The translations under genes and the position numbers were made by a program. 19,895 bases of DNA from a bacterium (lineage in GTDB: Bacteria > Patescibacteriota > Minisyncoccia > Phycocordibacterales > PALSA-1337). The first letter of the stretch is position 1; the number at the start of each line of letters is the position of its first letter. The stretch is taken from assembly GCA_030698965.1 (NCBI GenBank), contig JAUYLM010000060.1, forward strand, positions 1 to 19,895, written 5' to 3'. This document shows positions 13,706-19,895 of this stretch, piece by piece. Below the pieces are notes generated by a model. The model had not been told where the DNA came from and searched no databases. It saw nothing but the letters and a program-made list of their open reading frames with translations.

Positions 13706-13731
13706 AAACCCCATACTTTCGTACAGGGTTT
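13706..13731 (-). other. GAAA-tetraloop hairpin between VR and TR
   Basis: On the minus strand AAACCCTGTAC pairs with GTATGGGGTTT (11 bp including two G-T wobbles) around a GAAA loop. DGR target sites studied experimentally have a stem with a GRNA-type loop just after the VR; this one fits the loop rule but lies about 100 nt after the VR. It could instead be a weak terminator for the target gene, though no T run follows. Confidence 0.55.
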
Positions 13732-13819
13732 GAATGTTTACGGCAGATCATTCTTTGCCGAGTGGTTTGACCACCAGATCCTAAGGGCAGAGTACAAAGT
13801 ACAAAAAGCGTACAGTGAC

Positions 13820-14410
13820 TTAGGCCTTAGTGCTATTTGCGAAGCGGAGAGCCGGGTCGTCGTCGTCCCAACCGAAGTCAGTCCAAGGCCAGTCGAGAAC
13901 CACCCTGTCGTCGCCCTCGCAGAGACACGGGACGCCGAGGCTGCCATCGCTGCGCCGCACGATACCGGCCCATCCGAAGACTGCTTTTCCTTTGAAGTGT
14001 TTCCAGAAAAAGGCAATGCCTTTCTTTTGGATTTCTTCAAGATCGCGCAGTCCGAGACAGTCCTTCAGCGTGTCGGTCTTCTTGAGATGGTTGTAAATCT
14101 TGTTTCCTTCGATATACTTTCCATTCTTTTGACCGTCATGGAGCCATTGCTCCACCGCTGAAATGTCGTACTCCGCAGGTCCGACGCCCAATTCCGGGTG
14201 CATCACTTCTTTCATCCAGTCGGGATACGACGGGCGAATCGAGCGATCAACGCGGATGATGGGGTCGAGGTCGGGCTCAGGCGGCGTGACCTTAACTTCT
14301 TTTCTGGTCACCACCATTTCGTCGGCAAGCAGTGATGCTACGCCGTCCATCCCTCCGAGCTTGTTGATCAACGCTTCAATCTGACCGAGGTTCAATTCTC
14401 CGTATTTCAT
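13820..14410 (-). CDS. DGR target protein with C-terminal variable region
   Basis: A 196-residue protein. The constant part (residues 1-148) starts MKYGELNLGQIEALINKLGG and has a Pro-rich linker (about 42-62), then WMKEVMHPELGVGPAEYD, IEGNKIYNHLKK and LRDLEEIQKKGIAFFWKHF; it has no signal peptide or membrane segment. The variable part (149-192) is encoded by the VR and ends ALRFAN, with only four constant residues after it. Positions encoded by Asn codons in the TR have become Arg, Asp, Ser, Gly, Pro or Phe, Tyr codons have become Cys, and one Lys has become Arg. Many DGR variable regions have a C-type-lectin-like fold; that fold is plausible here but not shown. The lack of a signal peptide suggests a cytoplasmic role or unusual export. 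Start ATG 14410 follows AAAGGA with 5-nt spacing. Confidence 0.93.
   Translation of the reverse strand: MKYGELNLGQIEALINKLGGMDGVASLLADEMVVTRKEVKVTPPEPDLDPIIRVDRSIRPSYPDWMKEVMHPELGVGPAEYDISAVEQWLHDGQKNGKYIEGNKIYNHLKKTDTLKDCLGLRDLEEIQKKGIAFFWKHFKGKAVFGWAGIVRRSDGSLGVPCLCEGDDRVVLDWPWTDFGWDDDDPALRFANSTKA
13835..13965 (-). repeat. DGR variable repeat (VR)
   Basis: This is the target-gene copy of the 131-bp TR. Counted on the sense strand the 20 substitutions are 15 A-to-G, 3 A-to-C and 2 A-to-T. It ends 12 bp before the target stop. The sense-strand 3' 22 bp match the TR exactly. Confidence 0.97.
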
Positions 14411-14573
14411 ACTGATCCTTTCTTCGACTATTTGTCGAGAAACTTCTCACTTCCCGTGAGTTGAGGGTTGCTGGAGAAGGCGGAATCATCTGACTTCGCC
14501 ACAGCAGAGAATGGCCTAGTAATTAAGCCGTTTTCTGCTGTAGCGAATCGCAAATAGACTATCAAAGAGCTAC
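14411..14573 (-). promoter_or_regulatory. Long structured 5' leader of the DGR target gene
   Basis: The predicted leader is about 160 nt. Its main hairpin (14495-14547) pairs TTCGCTACAGCAGA with TCTGCTGTGGCGAA (14 bp with one G-T wobble) around a loop of about 25 nt containing a smaller GGC/GCC pairing. Two short hairpins follow: CTCAC/GTGAG (14446-14460) and TCGAC/GTCGA (14424-14438), the last just before the Shine-Dalgarno at 14416-14421. This could be a translational control leader; I recognise no known riboswitch. Confidence 0.55.
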
Positions 14574-14579
14574 GGTGAT

Positions 14580-14608
14580 AGTATACACCTATTTAGTAAT
14601 TATGTCAA
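14580..14608 (-). promoter_or_regulatory. Consensus promoter of the DGR target gene
   Basis: On the minus strand TTGACA (14603-14608) and TATACT (14580-14585) are separated by exactly 17 nt, the best housekeeping-type spacing in the window. It lies between the ftsX stop and the target leader. Confidence 0.8.
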
Positions 14609-14654
14609 TAGATTGTATTAAATCCCCTTATTTTAAGCCCTTATTCCCCAATCT

Positions 14655-15611
14655 TTACACATTCAAATATCTGCGTACTGCTAGATAGCTGGAAATCGCT
14701 CCGAGGATGACGCCTGAACCCAGGATGATAGCGAATATTTCGCCGAAGTTTTGCCTGAAGTAGCTGGAGAAAACGTTTACGATAAGGCTGAAATCCTGAG
14801 TTCCCTGCACTCCGGCGAATTTCAAAATTGCCAAGTCGCTATAGAAGGCAAAGATCGCCAGAACAGCCAGCGTAAGAATTCCTGAGATAAGCCCGTACAT
14901 GATTCCCGACATGACGAATGGTCCTCTGATATATGAATTGGAAGCACCCACAAGCTTCATTACGGAAATCTCATCTTTTGAGTTGTAGATTATGAGCCGT
15001 ATTGTATTGAAGATAATGATGACAGCCACTATGACAAGTATGACTGCCAATATCAGACCGCCCTTTTGAACTGCCGGAATAATTCGCCCAAGCCTCTCGA
15101 TTACAAGCTTGTTCTGATTGTAATTCACCTTGTCGATTATAGCTGTGCCACTCTTGGAAAGAGAGTCCTTGCCATCCAAGAAACCGGCTATTCCGGCATA
15201 TTGTGACGGCTCCTTTGCCATTATGTTCAAAACAGCTGGGAAAGGATTGTCGCCTATTTCATCGAGACCTTGGAGAATGAGAGTATTATCCTTCCATTTA
15301 TTTCTGAAGCTGGCGAGAGCCTGGTCGCGGGAAATATATTCCACGCCATCTACCTCAGGAAGCTGTTCAATTATTTTTTTCAGATCCAATATGGCTGATT
15401 CTTCGGCACTTAAACTAAAGTAGACGTTTATATCTACTTTGCTCTTCACTTCTTCTACAAGGGTCCGTCCGAAAGCGCTTCCAAAAATCAACGCTCCGAA
15501 AGCGGTGAGCGACAAGGTGAGGACGATCAGCGCCGCCAGAGACAGGAATCCATTTCTCCAAAAGTTAACGAACCCGGTGCGAATAATTCTTTTAAGGTAT
15601 GTAAATAACAT
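14655..15611 (-). CDS. ftsX: Cell division ABC-type permease FtsX
   Basis: A 318-residue membrane protein with the FtsX plan: one N-terminal transmembrane helix (about residues 22-46), an extracytoplasmic domain (about 50-175, including VDINVYFSLSAEE and EVDGVEYISRDQALASFR, typical of the FtsX ECD), then three helices (about 183-206, 235-260, 290-312). The cytoplasmic segment IRLIIYNSKDEISVMKLVGASNSYIRGPF is the conserved coupling region that contacts FtsE. With FtsE it transmits signals to peptidoglycan hydrolases during division. It begins 21 nt after ftsE, without an evident Shine-Dalgarno, and ends next to the DGR target promoter. Confidence 0.94.
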   Translation of the reverse strand: MLFTYLKRIIRTGFVNFWRNGFLSLAALIVLTLSLTAFGALIFGSAFGRTLVEEVKSKVDINVYFSLSAEESAILDLKKIIEQLPEVDGVEYISRDQALASFRNKWKDNTLILQGLDEIGDNPFPAVLNIMAKEPSQYAGIAGFLDGKDSLSKSGTAIIDKVNYNQNKLVIERLGRIIPAVQKGGLILAVILVIVAVIIIFNTIRLIIYNSKDEISVMKLVGASNSYIRGPFVMSGIMYGLISGILTLAVLAIFAFYSDLAILKFAGVQGTQDFSLIVNVFSSYFRQNFGEIFAIILGSGVILGAISSYLAVRRYLNV

Positions 15612-15632
15612 GGTTATTGTGTGTGATAGCTT

Positions 15633-16313
15633 TTATAAGATGTATTTCCCATTCTTATCATCGCGAATGACTTTTCCCTTTTCCATGGTCAGAACTCTTC
15701 CGCCGATCATGTCTACCACCTCCTTATTATGGGTCGTTAAGAGAATAGTGGTGCCCAATTCGTTGATTTTGTGGATAATTTTGACGATTTCCATAATATT
15801 GATAGGGTCCAGATTGCCGGTTGGCTCATCGGCAATGATGATATCGGGCTGATTCACAATAGCCCGAGCTATAGCCACTCTTTGCTTTTCGCCTCCGGAC
15901 AGCTGATGTGGAAAATTCCACATCTTATCCCCCAGATCCACAAGATCTAGGACATAGGGGACGTCCGAAGCGATCTCTTTGTCGGATTTACCGGAAGCCT
16001 CCATGGCAAATGCAATGTTTTCATAAGCGGTCTTATCACGAATAAGGCGGAAATCCTGGAAAACCGTTCCGATCCGCCTGCGAAGCTTGTTCATTTCCTT
16101 TCTTCTGAGCTTGTGGACGTTTTTTGATTCAAAAAATATAGAGCCGTGGGTGGGACGGTCTTCAGCGATGAGCATTTTCATCAAAGTAGTTTTTCCGGCT
16201 CCGGAATGACCAACAATAGTCACGAATTCCTTAGGTTCAACCGTAAAACTGACCTCGTCCAAAGCTATTGATTCATCCGGGTAAACTCTGGTGACTTTAT
16301 CGAAATAAATCAT
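15633..16313 (-). CDS. ftsE: Cell division ATP-binding protein FtsE
   Basis: A 226-residue ABC ATPase: Walker A GHSGAGKTT (residues 35-43), Q-loop VFQDFRLI (about 88-95), signature LSGGEKQRVAIARA (about 138-151), Walker B IIIADEPTGNLD (about 158-169) and the H-loop LTTHN. The spacing and the DEPTGNLDP wording are those of FtsE/LolD-type proteins, and the neighbouring ftsX fixes the assignment. It starts 22 nt after the prfB stop. A TGATATAAT extended -10 lies in that gap and ends 6 nt before the ATG, suggesting an internal leaderless promoter for ftsEX in addition to read-through from prfB. Confidence 0.96.
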   Translation of the reverse strand: MIYFDKVTRVYPDESIALDEVSFTVEPKEFVTIVGHSGAGKTTLMKMLIAEDRPTHGSIFFESKNVHKLRRKEMNKLRRRIGTVFQDFRLIRDKTAYENIAFAMEASGKSDKEIASDVPYVLDLVDLGDKMWNFPHQLSGGEKQRVAIARAIVNQPDIIIADEPTGNLDPINIMEIVKIIHKINELGTTILLTTHNKEVVDMIGGRVLTMEKGKVIRDDKNGKYIL

Positions 16314-16316
16314 AAT

Positions 16317-16328
16317 GGCATTATATCA
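16317..16328 (-). promoter_or_regulatory. Extended -10 promoter of ftsE (leaderless geometry)
   Basis: TATAAT (16320-16325) is preceded by TGA, making a TGnTATAAT extended -10, and is followed by 6 nt (GCCATT) before ATG 16313. No -35 match. Confidence 0.55.
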
Positions 16329-16335
16329 CAATTGA

Positions 16336-17220
16336 CTAAAGTGTCTTCTCGGCTTCCAGGAATTCGTCGATCTCCCCCTCCAACACTTTGTCTATCTGGG
16401 ATGTTTCTACATTTGTTCTATGATCTTTAACCATTTTATATGGATGAAGCACATATGACCGTATCTGATTGCCCCAGTCGATAGACGTAGTCTTGCTTAT
16501 ATACATTCCCTTCTCTTTTGCCAGCCTCTCGTCTTCCATCATTTTGAAAATTTTAGCCCGTAGAATATCCAAGGCCTTCTCCTTATTTTGAGCCTGAGAA
16601 CGCTCTGATGTTACATGGACGGAGAGCTTGGTCGGAATATGCACAATACGCACTGCCGTCTCTCTCTTATTCACATTCTGTCCTCCCGGTCCTCCGGATT
16701 TCGCGATAGATATTTCCATGTCTTTTTCGGGGATTTCAATATCTGCCCCGTGAATCTTTTCAAATTTTGGTATTACTTCGACCATGGAAAACGACGTATG
16801 GCGGAGCTGTTTGGCGTTGAATGGAGATACTCTGACAAGACGGTGGACGCCAGACTCATTTTTCAAGGTTCCGTAAACATTTTTTCCACTTAACTCAACG
16901 GTTATATTTCTATATCCACCATGATCATTCTCATGGATGTGCAATAATTGCATGCCCCAGCCTCGGTTTTCGACCAGTTTTCTATACATTCTATAAAGCA
17001 TAGCCGAGAAGTCCTCCGCGTCGTCTCCGCCAGCGCCTGAGAAAATAGTCATGATAGCATCACCTTTGTCATATTTGCCTCCTTTTCCTCCGCTGGCGAC
17101 TTCTTCTTTTAAGTCATTGAGCTCTTTAACCATGGATTGAGCTTTAGTTTTATCTTTCCAAAAGTCAGCGTTCTGCATGAGCGTCTCGATTTCCTCTATT
17201 CTTTTCTTCTGGTCTTCCAT
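16336..17220 (-). CDS. prfB: Peptide chain release factor 2, short form without frameshift
   Basis: A 294-residue class I release factor. The peptidyl-transfer motif GGPGGQNVNKRE has its GGQ at residues 179-181, and the stop-codon-reading tripeptide SPF (132-134), within VRVSPFNAKQLRHTSF, is the RF2 type (UGA/UAA) rather than the PxT of RF1. Spacing between SPF and GGQ is normal. The protein is about 70 residues shorter than E. coli RF2, and the shortfall is all in N-terminal domain 1, which keeps only MEDQKKRIEEIETLMQNADF and a short helix. There is no in-frame TGA, so the classic RF2 autoregulatory frameshift is absent. A TATATT -10 ends 6 nt before ATG 17220, with no Shine-Dalgarno. It heads prfB-ftsE-ftsX. 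Confidence 0.95.
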   Translation of the reverse strand: MEDQKKRIEEIETLMQNADFWKDKTKAQSMVKELNDLKEEVASGGKGGKYDKGDAIMTIFSGAGGDDAEDFSAMLYRMYRKLVENRGWGMQLLHIHENDHGGYRNITVELSGKNVYGTLKNESGVHRLVRVSPFNAKQLRHTSFSMVEVIPKFEKIHGADIEIPEKDMEISIAKSGGPGGQNVNKRETAVRIVHIPTKLSVHVTSERSQAQNKEKALDILRAKIFKMMEDERLAKEKGMYISKTTSIDWGNQIRSYVLHPYKMVKDHRTNVETSQIDKVLEGEIDEFLEAEKTL

Positions 17221-17226
17221 AATCTC

Positions 17227-17241
17227 AATATACTATATAAT
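17227..17241. promoter_or_regulatory. Divergent -10 elements for prfB (-) and the membrane protein gene (+)
   Basis: TATATT on the minus strand (17227-17232) lies 6 nt before the prfB ATG. TATAAT on + (17236-17241) lies 13 nt before ATG 17255. The two hexamers are 3 bp apart, so transcription of the two genes should be mutually exclusive or coordinated. Confidence 0.45.
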
Positions 17242-17254
17242 TAGGTAAAATAAC

Positions 17255-18721
17255 ATGGAAAATTTCTCAATTAACAGAAACTTTTTGAAATGGTCGTCCA
17301 TATTCACAATCTTTCTGTTGTTTGCGTTTTCATTGGCTGTAAAGATAAATCTGCCGACGGCTGATCTTGGCAGGCATATTAAAAATGGGGAGATTATTTT
17401 GAATGGGACTTCAGAGCAAAGAAGCTCCATTCTGCATACGAACTTTTATTCCTACACTGAAACTGATTTTCCTTTTATCAACCATCACTGGCTAAGCGGG
17501 GTTGTTTTTTATATAACAGAAAAAGCAGCGGGGTTTAAAGGACTTTCTATTTTATATATTCTTTTATCGCTTGCCACTCTCTGGCTATTCTTCAGGATCG
17601 CTTGGGACAAGGCGGGACTGTTGCCATCACTAACTCTGGCACTTCTCGCAATCCCTGTCATCGCCTCTCGCGCTGAAGTGCGGCCGGAAGTTTTTACTTA
17701 TTTTTTCTGCGGTCTTTTCTTTTATATATGCGAGAGAGTTTCCAGCCGGCAGATCTCTGCGAAGTGGCTTTACGCATTGCCTTTACTAGAGATAGTCTGG
17801 GTCAATCTTCATAGCGGATTTATTTTTGGAATATTTATAGCTGGAATTTACTTTTTCAATTCACTCATTTGCAAAAAAGATTTAATAAAATATTTTCTTA
17901 TTTCTCTCATCCTCATTTCTGCAGCCACCGTCATCAATCCTTCCGGAATCCAGGGGAGCTTGGTTCCATTCACCATATTCAATAACTATGGATATAAGAT
18001 AGTAGAAAATCAGTCCATACCATTCCTGGAAAATCTGGGCGTAGGAAACAAAGTAGCTTTTGCTGGATTCAAAGTTCTCCTTGCCGTTGCCATTTTGTCT
18101 TTAATTTTATCCTTCAGAAAAAAAGTGAATTTCCCGCAAACAGTATTCGCGACCACTTTTGCCGTCATGTCCTACCTCGCCATTCGCAACTTCCCTCTTT
18201 TCGGCTATTTTGCCGTTCCGGCGGCGGCGATTTATTTCAGCAAAACAATTTGGGTAAGAAGCGCACTCGCGGCCATGGTCATCACCGGACTATTCCTAAC
18301 TTTGAGCACTATAGATAACTATAGTGGCGCATTTGGCATTGGTCTCCGATCTGGGGTAAATAACGCGGCGGAATTCTTCAAAACACAGTCTTTGAAGGGA
18401 CCTATATTCAATAACTACGACATTGGCGGATATCTCATCTACCATCTCTACCCGCAAGAAAAAGTCTTTTACGATAATAGGCCGGAAGCATATTCAGCGG
18501 ATTTCTCCCAAGAAGTCTATGTGGCGAGCCTGGAAAGACCTGAATTATTTAAAAAATTAGATGAGAAATATAATTTTAATGCCATATTCTTCTATCATCG
18601 AGACCATACACCATGGGCTCAGGAGTTTCTGATAAGAATAGTAAAAGATCCAGAGTGGGTAACAGTATTTGCGGATGATGATAATATTATATTGGTGAGA
18701 AAGAGTAAATTAAATCCTTGA
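17255..18721 (+). CDS. Polytopic membrane protein, GT-C glycosyltransferase-like
   Basis: A 488-residue protein with about ten hydrophobic helices from residue 13 to about 360, then a soluble C-terminal domain of about 130 residues. After the first helix, a loop with ADLGRHIKNGEIIL and later FINHHWLSGVVFYI resembles the acidic/His external loop-1 motif of GT-C lipid-phosphate-sugar glycosyltransferases; RAEVRPEVFTYFF and VNLHSGFIFG recur in such membrane proteins. I do not recognise a named family. Likely role, by inference: transfer of sugars on the outer face of the membrane. The C-terminal NNYDIGGYLIYHLYPQEKVFYDNRPE is soluble and may bind acceptor. It diverges from prfB and ends with TGA touching the opposite-strand tRNA-Thr. 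No Shine-Dalgarno within the predicted short leader. Confidence 0.8.
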   Translation: MENFSINRNFLKWSSIFTIFLLFAFSLAVKINLPTADLGRHIKNGEIILNGTSEQRSSILHTNFYSYTETDFPFINHHWLSGVVFYITEKAAGFKGLSILYILLSLATLWLFFRIAWDKAGLLPSLTLALLAIPVIASRAEVRPEVFTYFFCGLFFYICERVSSRQISAKWLYALPLLEIVWVNLHSGFIFGIFIAGIYFFNSLICKKDLIKYFLISLILISAATVINPSGIQGSLVPFTIFNNYGYKIVENQSIPFLENLGVGNKVAFAGFKVLLAVAILSLILSFRKKVNFPQTVFATTFAVMSYLAIRNFPLFGYFAVPAAAIYFSKTIWVRSALAAMVITGLFLTLSTIDNYSGAFGIGLRSGVNNAAEFFKTQSLKGPIFNNYDIGGYLIYHLYPQEKVFYDNRPEAYSADFSQEVYVASLERPELFKKLDEKYNFNAIFFYHRDHTPWAQEFLIRIVKDPEWVTVFADDDNIILVRKSKLNP

Positions 18722-18791
18722 GCCAAATGTGGGAATCGGACCCACGTCCCTACTTTACGAAAGTAGTGTTCTACCACTGAACTAATTTGGC
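18721..18791 (-). tRNA. tRNA-Thr (anticodon CGT)
   Basis: A full cloverleaf on the minus strand: acceptor GCCAAAT/ATTTGGC, D-arm GTTC/GAAC with loop AGTGGTA, anticodon stem CTACT/AGTAG with loop TTCGTAA (anticodon CGT, reading ACG), a 4-nt variable loop, T-arm GTGGG/CCCAC with loop TCCGATT, and discriminator T. The 3' CCA is not encoded. Its 3' end shares a base pair with the stop codon of the opposite membrane-protein gene. Confidence 0.95.
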
Positions 18792-18801
18792 TTATATGCG
18801 G

Positions 18802-18807
18802 TATAAT
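18802..18807 (+). promoter_or_regulatory. -10 element of pilB, in a near-palindrome shared with tRNA-Thr
   Basis: TATAAT ends 7 nt before the ATG at 18815. The surrounding GGTATAATATACC is close to palindromic, so the minus strand reads TATTAT/TATATT about 10 nt upstream of the tRNA 5' end. One site may fire in both directions. Confidence 0.5.
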
Positions 18808-18814
18808 ATACCAC

Positions 18815-19895
18815 ATGATCCAGTTTAATGAAGATAAGCAGAATCGCAAAATTGCAGAGCTTCTCAAGCGCGAAGAAGAAGAGCTCGTCCAGTTGCTGTC
18901 CGCGAAGTATGGAATAGAATACGTCGATCTTACAGTCGTTCCTATAAATACCGACGCCCTGCGCCTGATAGACGAAAAAACATCCAGAGAGTCAAAGATT
19001 GCCGGATACGCCCTAATCGATAAAAAAATAAAAATCGCGGTTAGAAATCCCGAAGGAGAGAAGGTGGCTGAAATCCTGGAGGATATAAAGAAAAAGGGAT
19101 TTGATCCGGTACTTTCCATCTCTTCAACTGCCAGTCTGGAGAAAGCCTGGGCTACGTACAAGGATCTGTCCTTCGCCTACGAGACTAGGGCGGGGTTTCT
19201 TGAAGTCTCGAGCGAAGAAATTGCTACAATTATAAAGGAGGCCAGGGGCCTGCCAGCCGTCGTAGCTGTCCTTGAAAAAACCTTGGCCATGAACAAAAGC
19301 TACAGGGTCTCGCGCATTTTGGAAACTATTATAGCCGGAGCCTTGGCCACCGAAGCTTCCGATGTTCACATTGAGCCGGAAGAGGAGTATATCCGTCTCA
19401 GATACCGCATGGACGGAGTTCTTGTAAATGCACTTAATTTTGATAAAGACACATATAATCTGCTTCTTTCACGCATCAAACTTCTTTCGGGATTAAAATT
19501 GAATATAAAAAAGGATGCCCAGGACGGGAGATTCAGCGTGCACATAGGAAATGACGATATAGAAATAAGAACTTCCATCTTGCCGGGAGCATACAATGAG
19601 TCAATCGTCATGCGCATTCTCAATCCTAAGACCATTGCCATACCGATGGAAGAGCTGGGTATTCCAAAGAAGCTCTTGGCTGTTCTTGAAAGAGAGATCA
19701 CCAAGCCAAACGGCATGCTTCTGACAACGGGTCCGACGGGATCAGGAAAAACCACCACTCTTTACGCCTTTTTGAAGAAAGTTCACAATCCCGGAGTAAA
19801 AATCATTACAATTGAAGACCCTATCGAGTATCACTTGCCAGGAATCGTCCAAACGCAGGTTAATGATAAAGGGTATACTTTCCTGGAGGGACTGC
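18815..19895 (+). CDS. pilB: Type IV pilus assembly / type II secretion ATPase PilB/GspE (3' end beyond window)
   Basis: 360 codons of a hexameric secretion ATPase that powers pilus polymerisation at the inner membrane. The N-terminal T2SSE-N-like domain (about residues 1-150) begins MIQFNEDKQNRKIAELL and has the LLSAKYGIEYVDLT segment. ATEASDVHIEPEEEYIRLRYRMDGVL (about 178-203) is the conserved entry to the ATPase core, and TGPTGSGKTTTLYAF (about 305-319) is the Walker A. IITIEDPIEYHLPGIVQTQV (Asp box) follows; Walker B and the His box lie beyond the window. Start ATG 18815 is in a leaderless setting 7 nt after TATAAT, with no Shine-Dalgarno. It probably opens a pilus operon to the right. 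PilB and the retraction ATPase PilT share the core, but the long N-terminal domain favours PilB. Confidence 0.93.
   Translation, partial: MIQFNEDKQNRKIAELLKREEEELVQLLSAKYGIEYVDLTVVPINTDALRLIDEKTSRESKIAGYALIDKKIKIAVRNPEGEKVAEILEDIKKKGFDPVLSISSTASLEKAWATYKDLSFAYETRAGFLEVSSEEIATIIKEARGLPAVVAVLEKTLAMNKSYRVSRILETIIAGALATEASDVHIEPEEEYIRLRYRMDGVLVNALNFDKDTYNLLLSRIKLLSGLKLNIKKDAQDGRFSVHIGNDDIEIRTSILPGAYNESIVMRILNPKTIAIPMEELGIPKKLLAVLEREITKPNGMLLTTGPTGSGKTTTLYAFLKKVHNPGVKIITIEDPIEYHLPGIVQTQVNDKGYTFLEGL

Noticed and set aside
13318..13965. CRISPR or insertion sequence as explanation of the two 131-bp repeats
   Set aside because: Only two units, no spacers, no transposase or terminal inverted repeats, and adenine-only differences point to a DGR.
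13703..14161. 152-residue frame on + across the VR
   Set aside because: Antisense shadow of the DGR target; the VR/TR adenine pattern and the Shine-Dalgarno fix the coding strand as minus.
16336..17220. Reassigned UGA code as in Gracilibacteria or Absconditabacteria
   Set aside because: RF2 is present and several genes (avd, RT, the membrane protein at 17255) end in TGA at sensible family lengths.

Overview
The window looks like a chromosomal segment of a Patescibacteria/CPR bacterium, most likely Parcubacteria-like. This is inferred from gene content: a DNA polymerase I that goes from its 5' nuclease straight into the polymerase domain with almost no room for a proofreading domain, a short HolA-like delta subunit, an RF2 with a cut-down N-terminus, paired sortases with a VPDTG-anchored surface protein, a PilB-type pilus ATPase, and a complete diversity-generating retroelement (DGR). 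TGA is used as a stop and RF2 is present, so the code appears standard.

Layout. 1-2550: accessory region. It holds a partial nuclease-like gene running off the left edge, a DUF3800 gene, a small nuclease-like gene on +, and two copies of a 92-bp direct repeat that look like the 3' ends of paralogous genes. 2558-6009 (-): tsaE-polA-holA, packed with 4-nt gaps. 6047-6583: lipoprotein gene (-) and type II NADH dehydrogenase (+) fired from overlapping divergent promoters. 7794-11354 (-): pyrG, sortase, VPDTG surface protein, second sortase. 11484-14608: the DGR island between pyrG and ftsX. 14655-17220 (-): prfB, ftsE, ftsX. 17255-18721 (+): polytopic GT-C-like membrane protein. 18721-18791 (-): tRNA-Thr(CGT). 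18815 to the right edge (+): pilB/gspE-type ATPase, truncated.

The DGR is the standout. A 131-bp template repeat (TR) and the variable repeat (VR) at the 3' end of the target gene differ at 20 positions, and all 20 fall on adenines of the TR sense strand, the hallmark of adenine-specific mutagenic retrohoming. The reverse transcriptase lies on the same strand as target and TR, but the Avd-like accessory gene lies on the opposite strand between TR and RT. Any TR transcript extending toward RT would therefore be antisense to avd. The target gene has a consensus promoter, a roughly 160-nt structured leader and its own Shine-Dalgarno. A GAAA-capped hairpin lies between VR and TR. A decayed DUF3800 remnant overlaps the RT stop by ATGA.

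A second theme is promoter geometry. Several genes (DUF3800, pyrG, ftsE, prfB, pilB) have a -10-like hexamer ending 6-7 nt before the start codon and no visible Shine-Dalgarno, which predicts leaderless mRNAs. The lipoprotein, the DGR target and the small + strand gene at 2098 instead have clear Shine-Dalgarno sequences.
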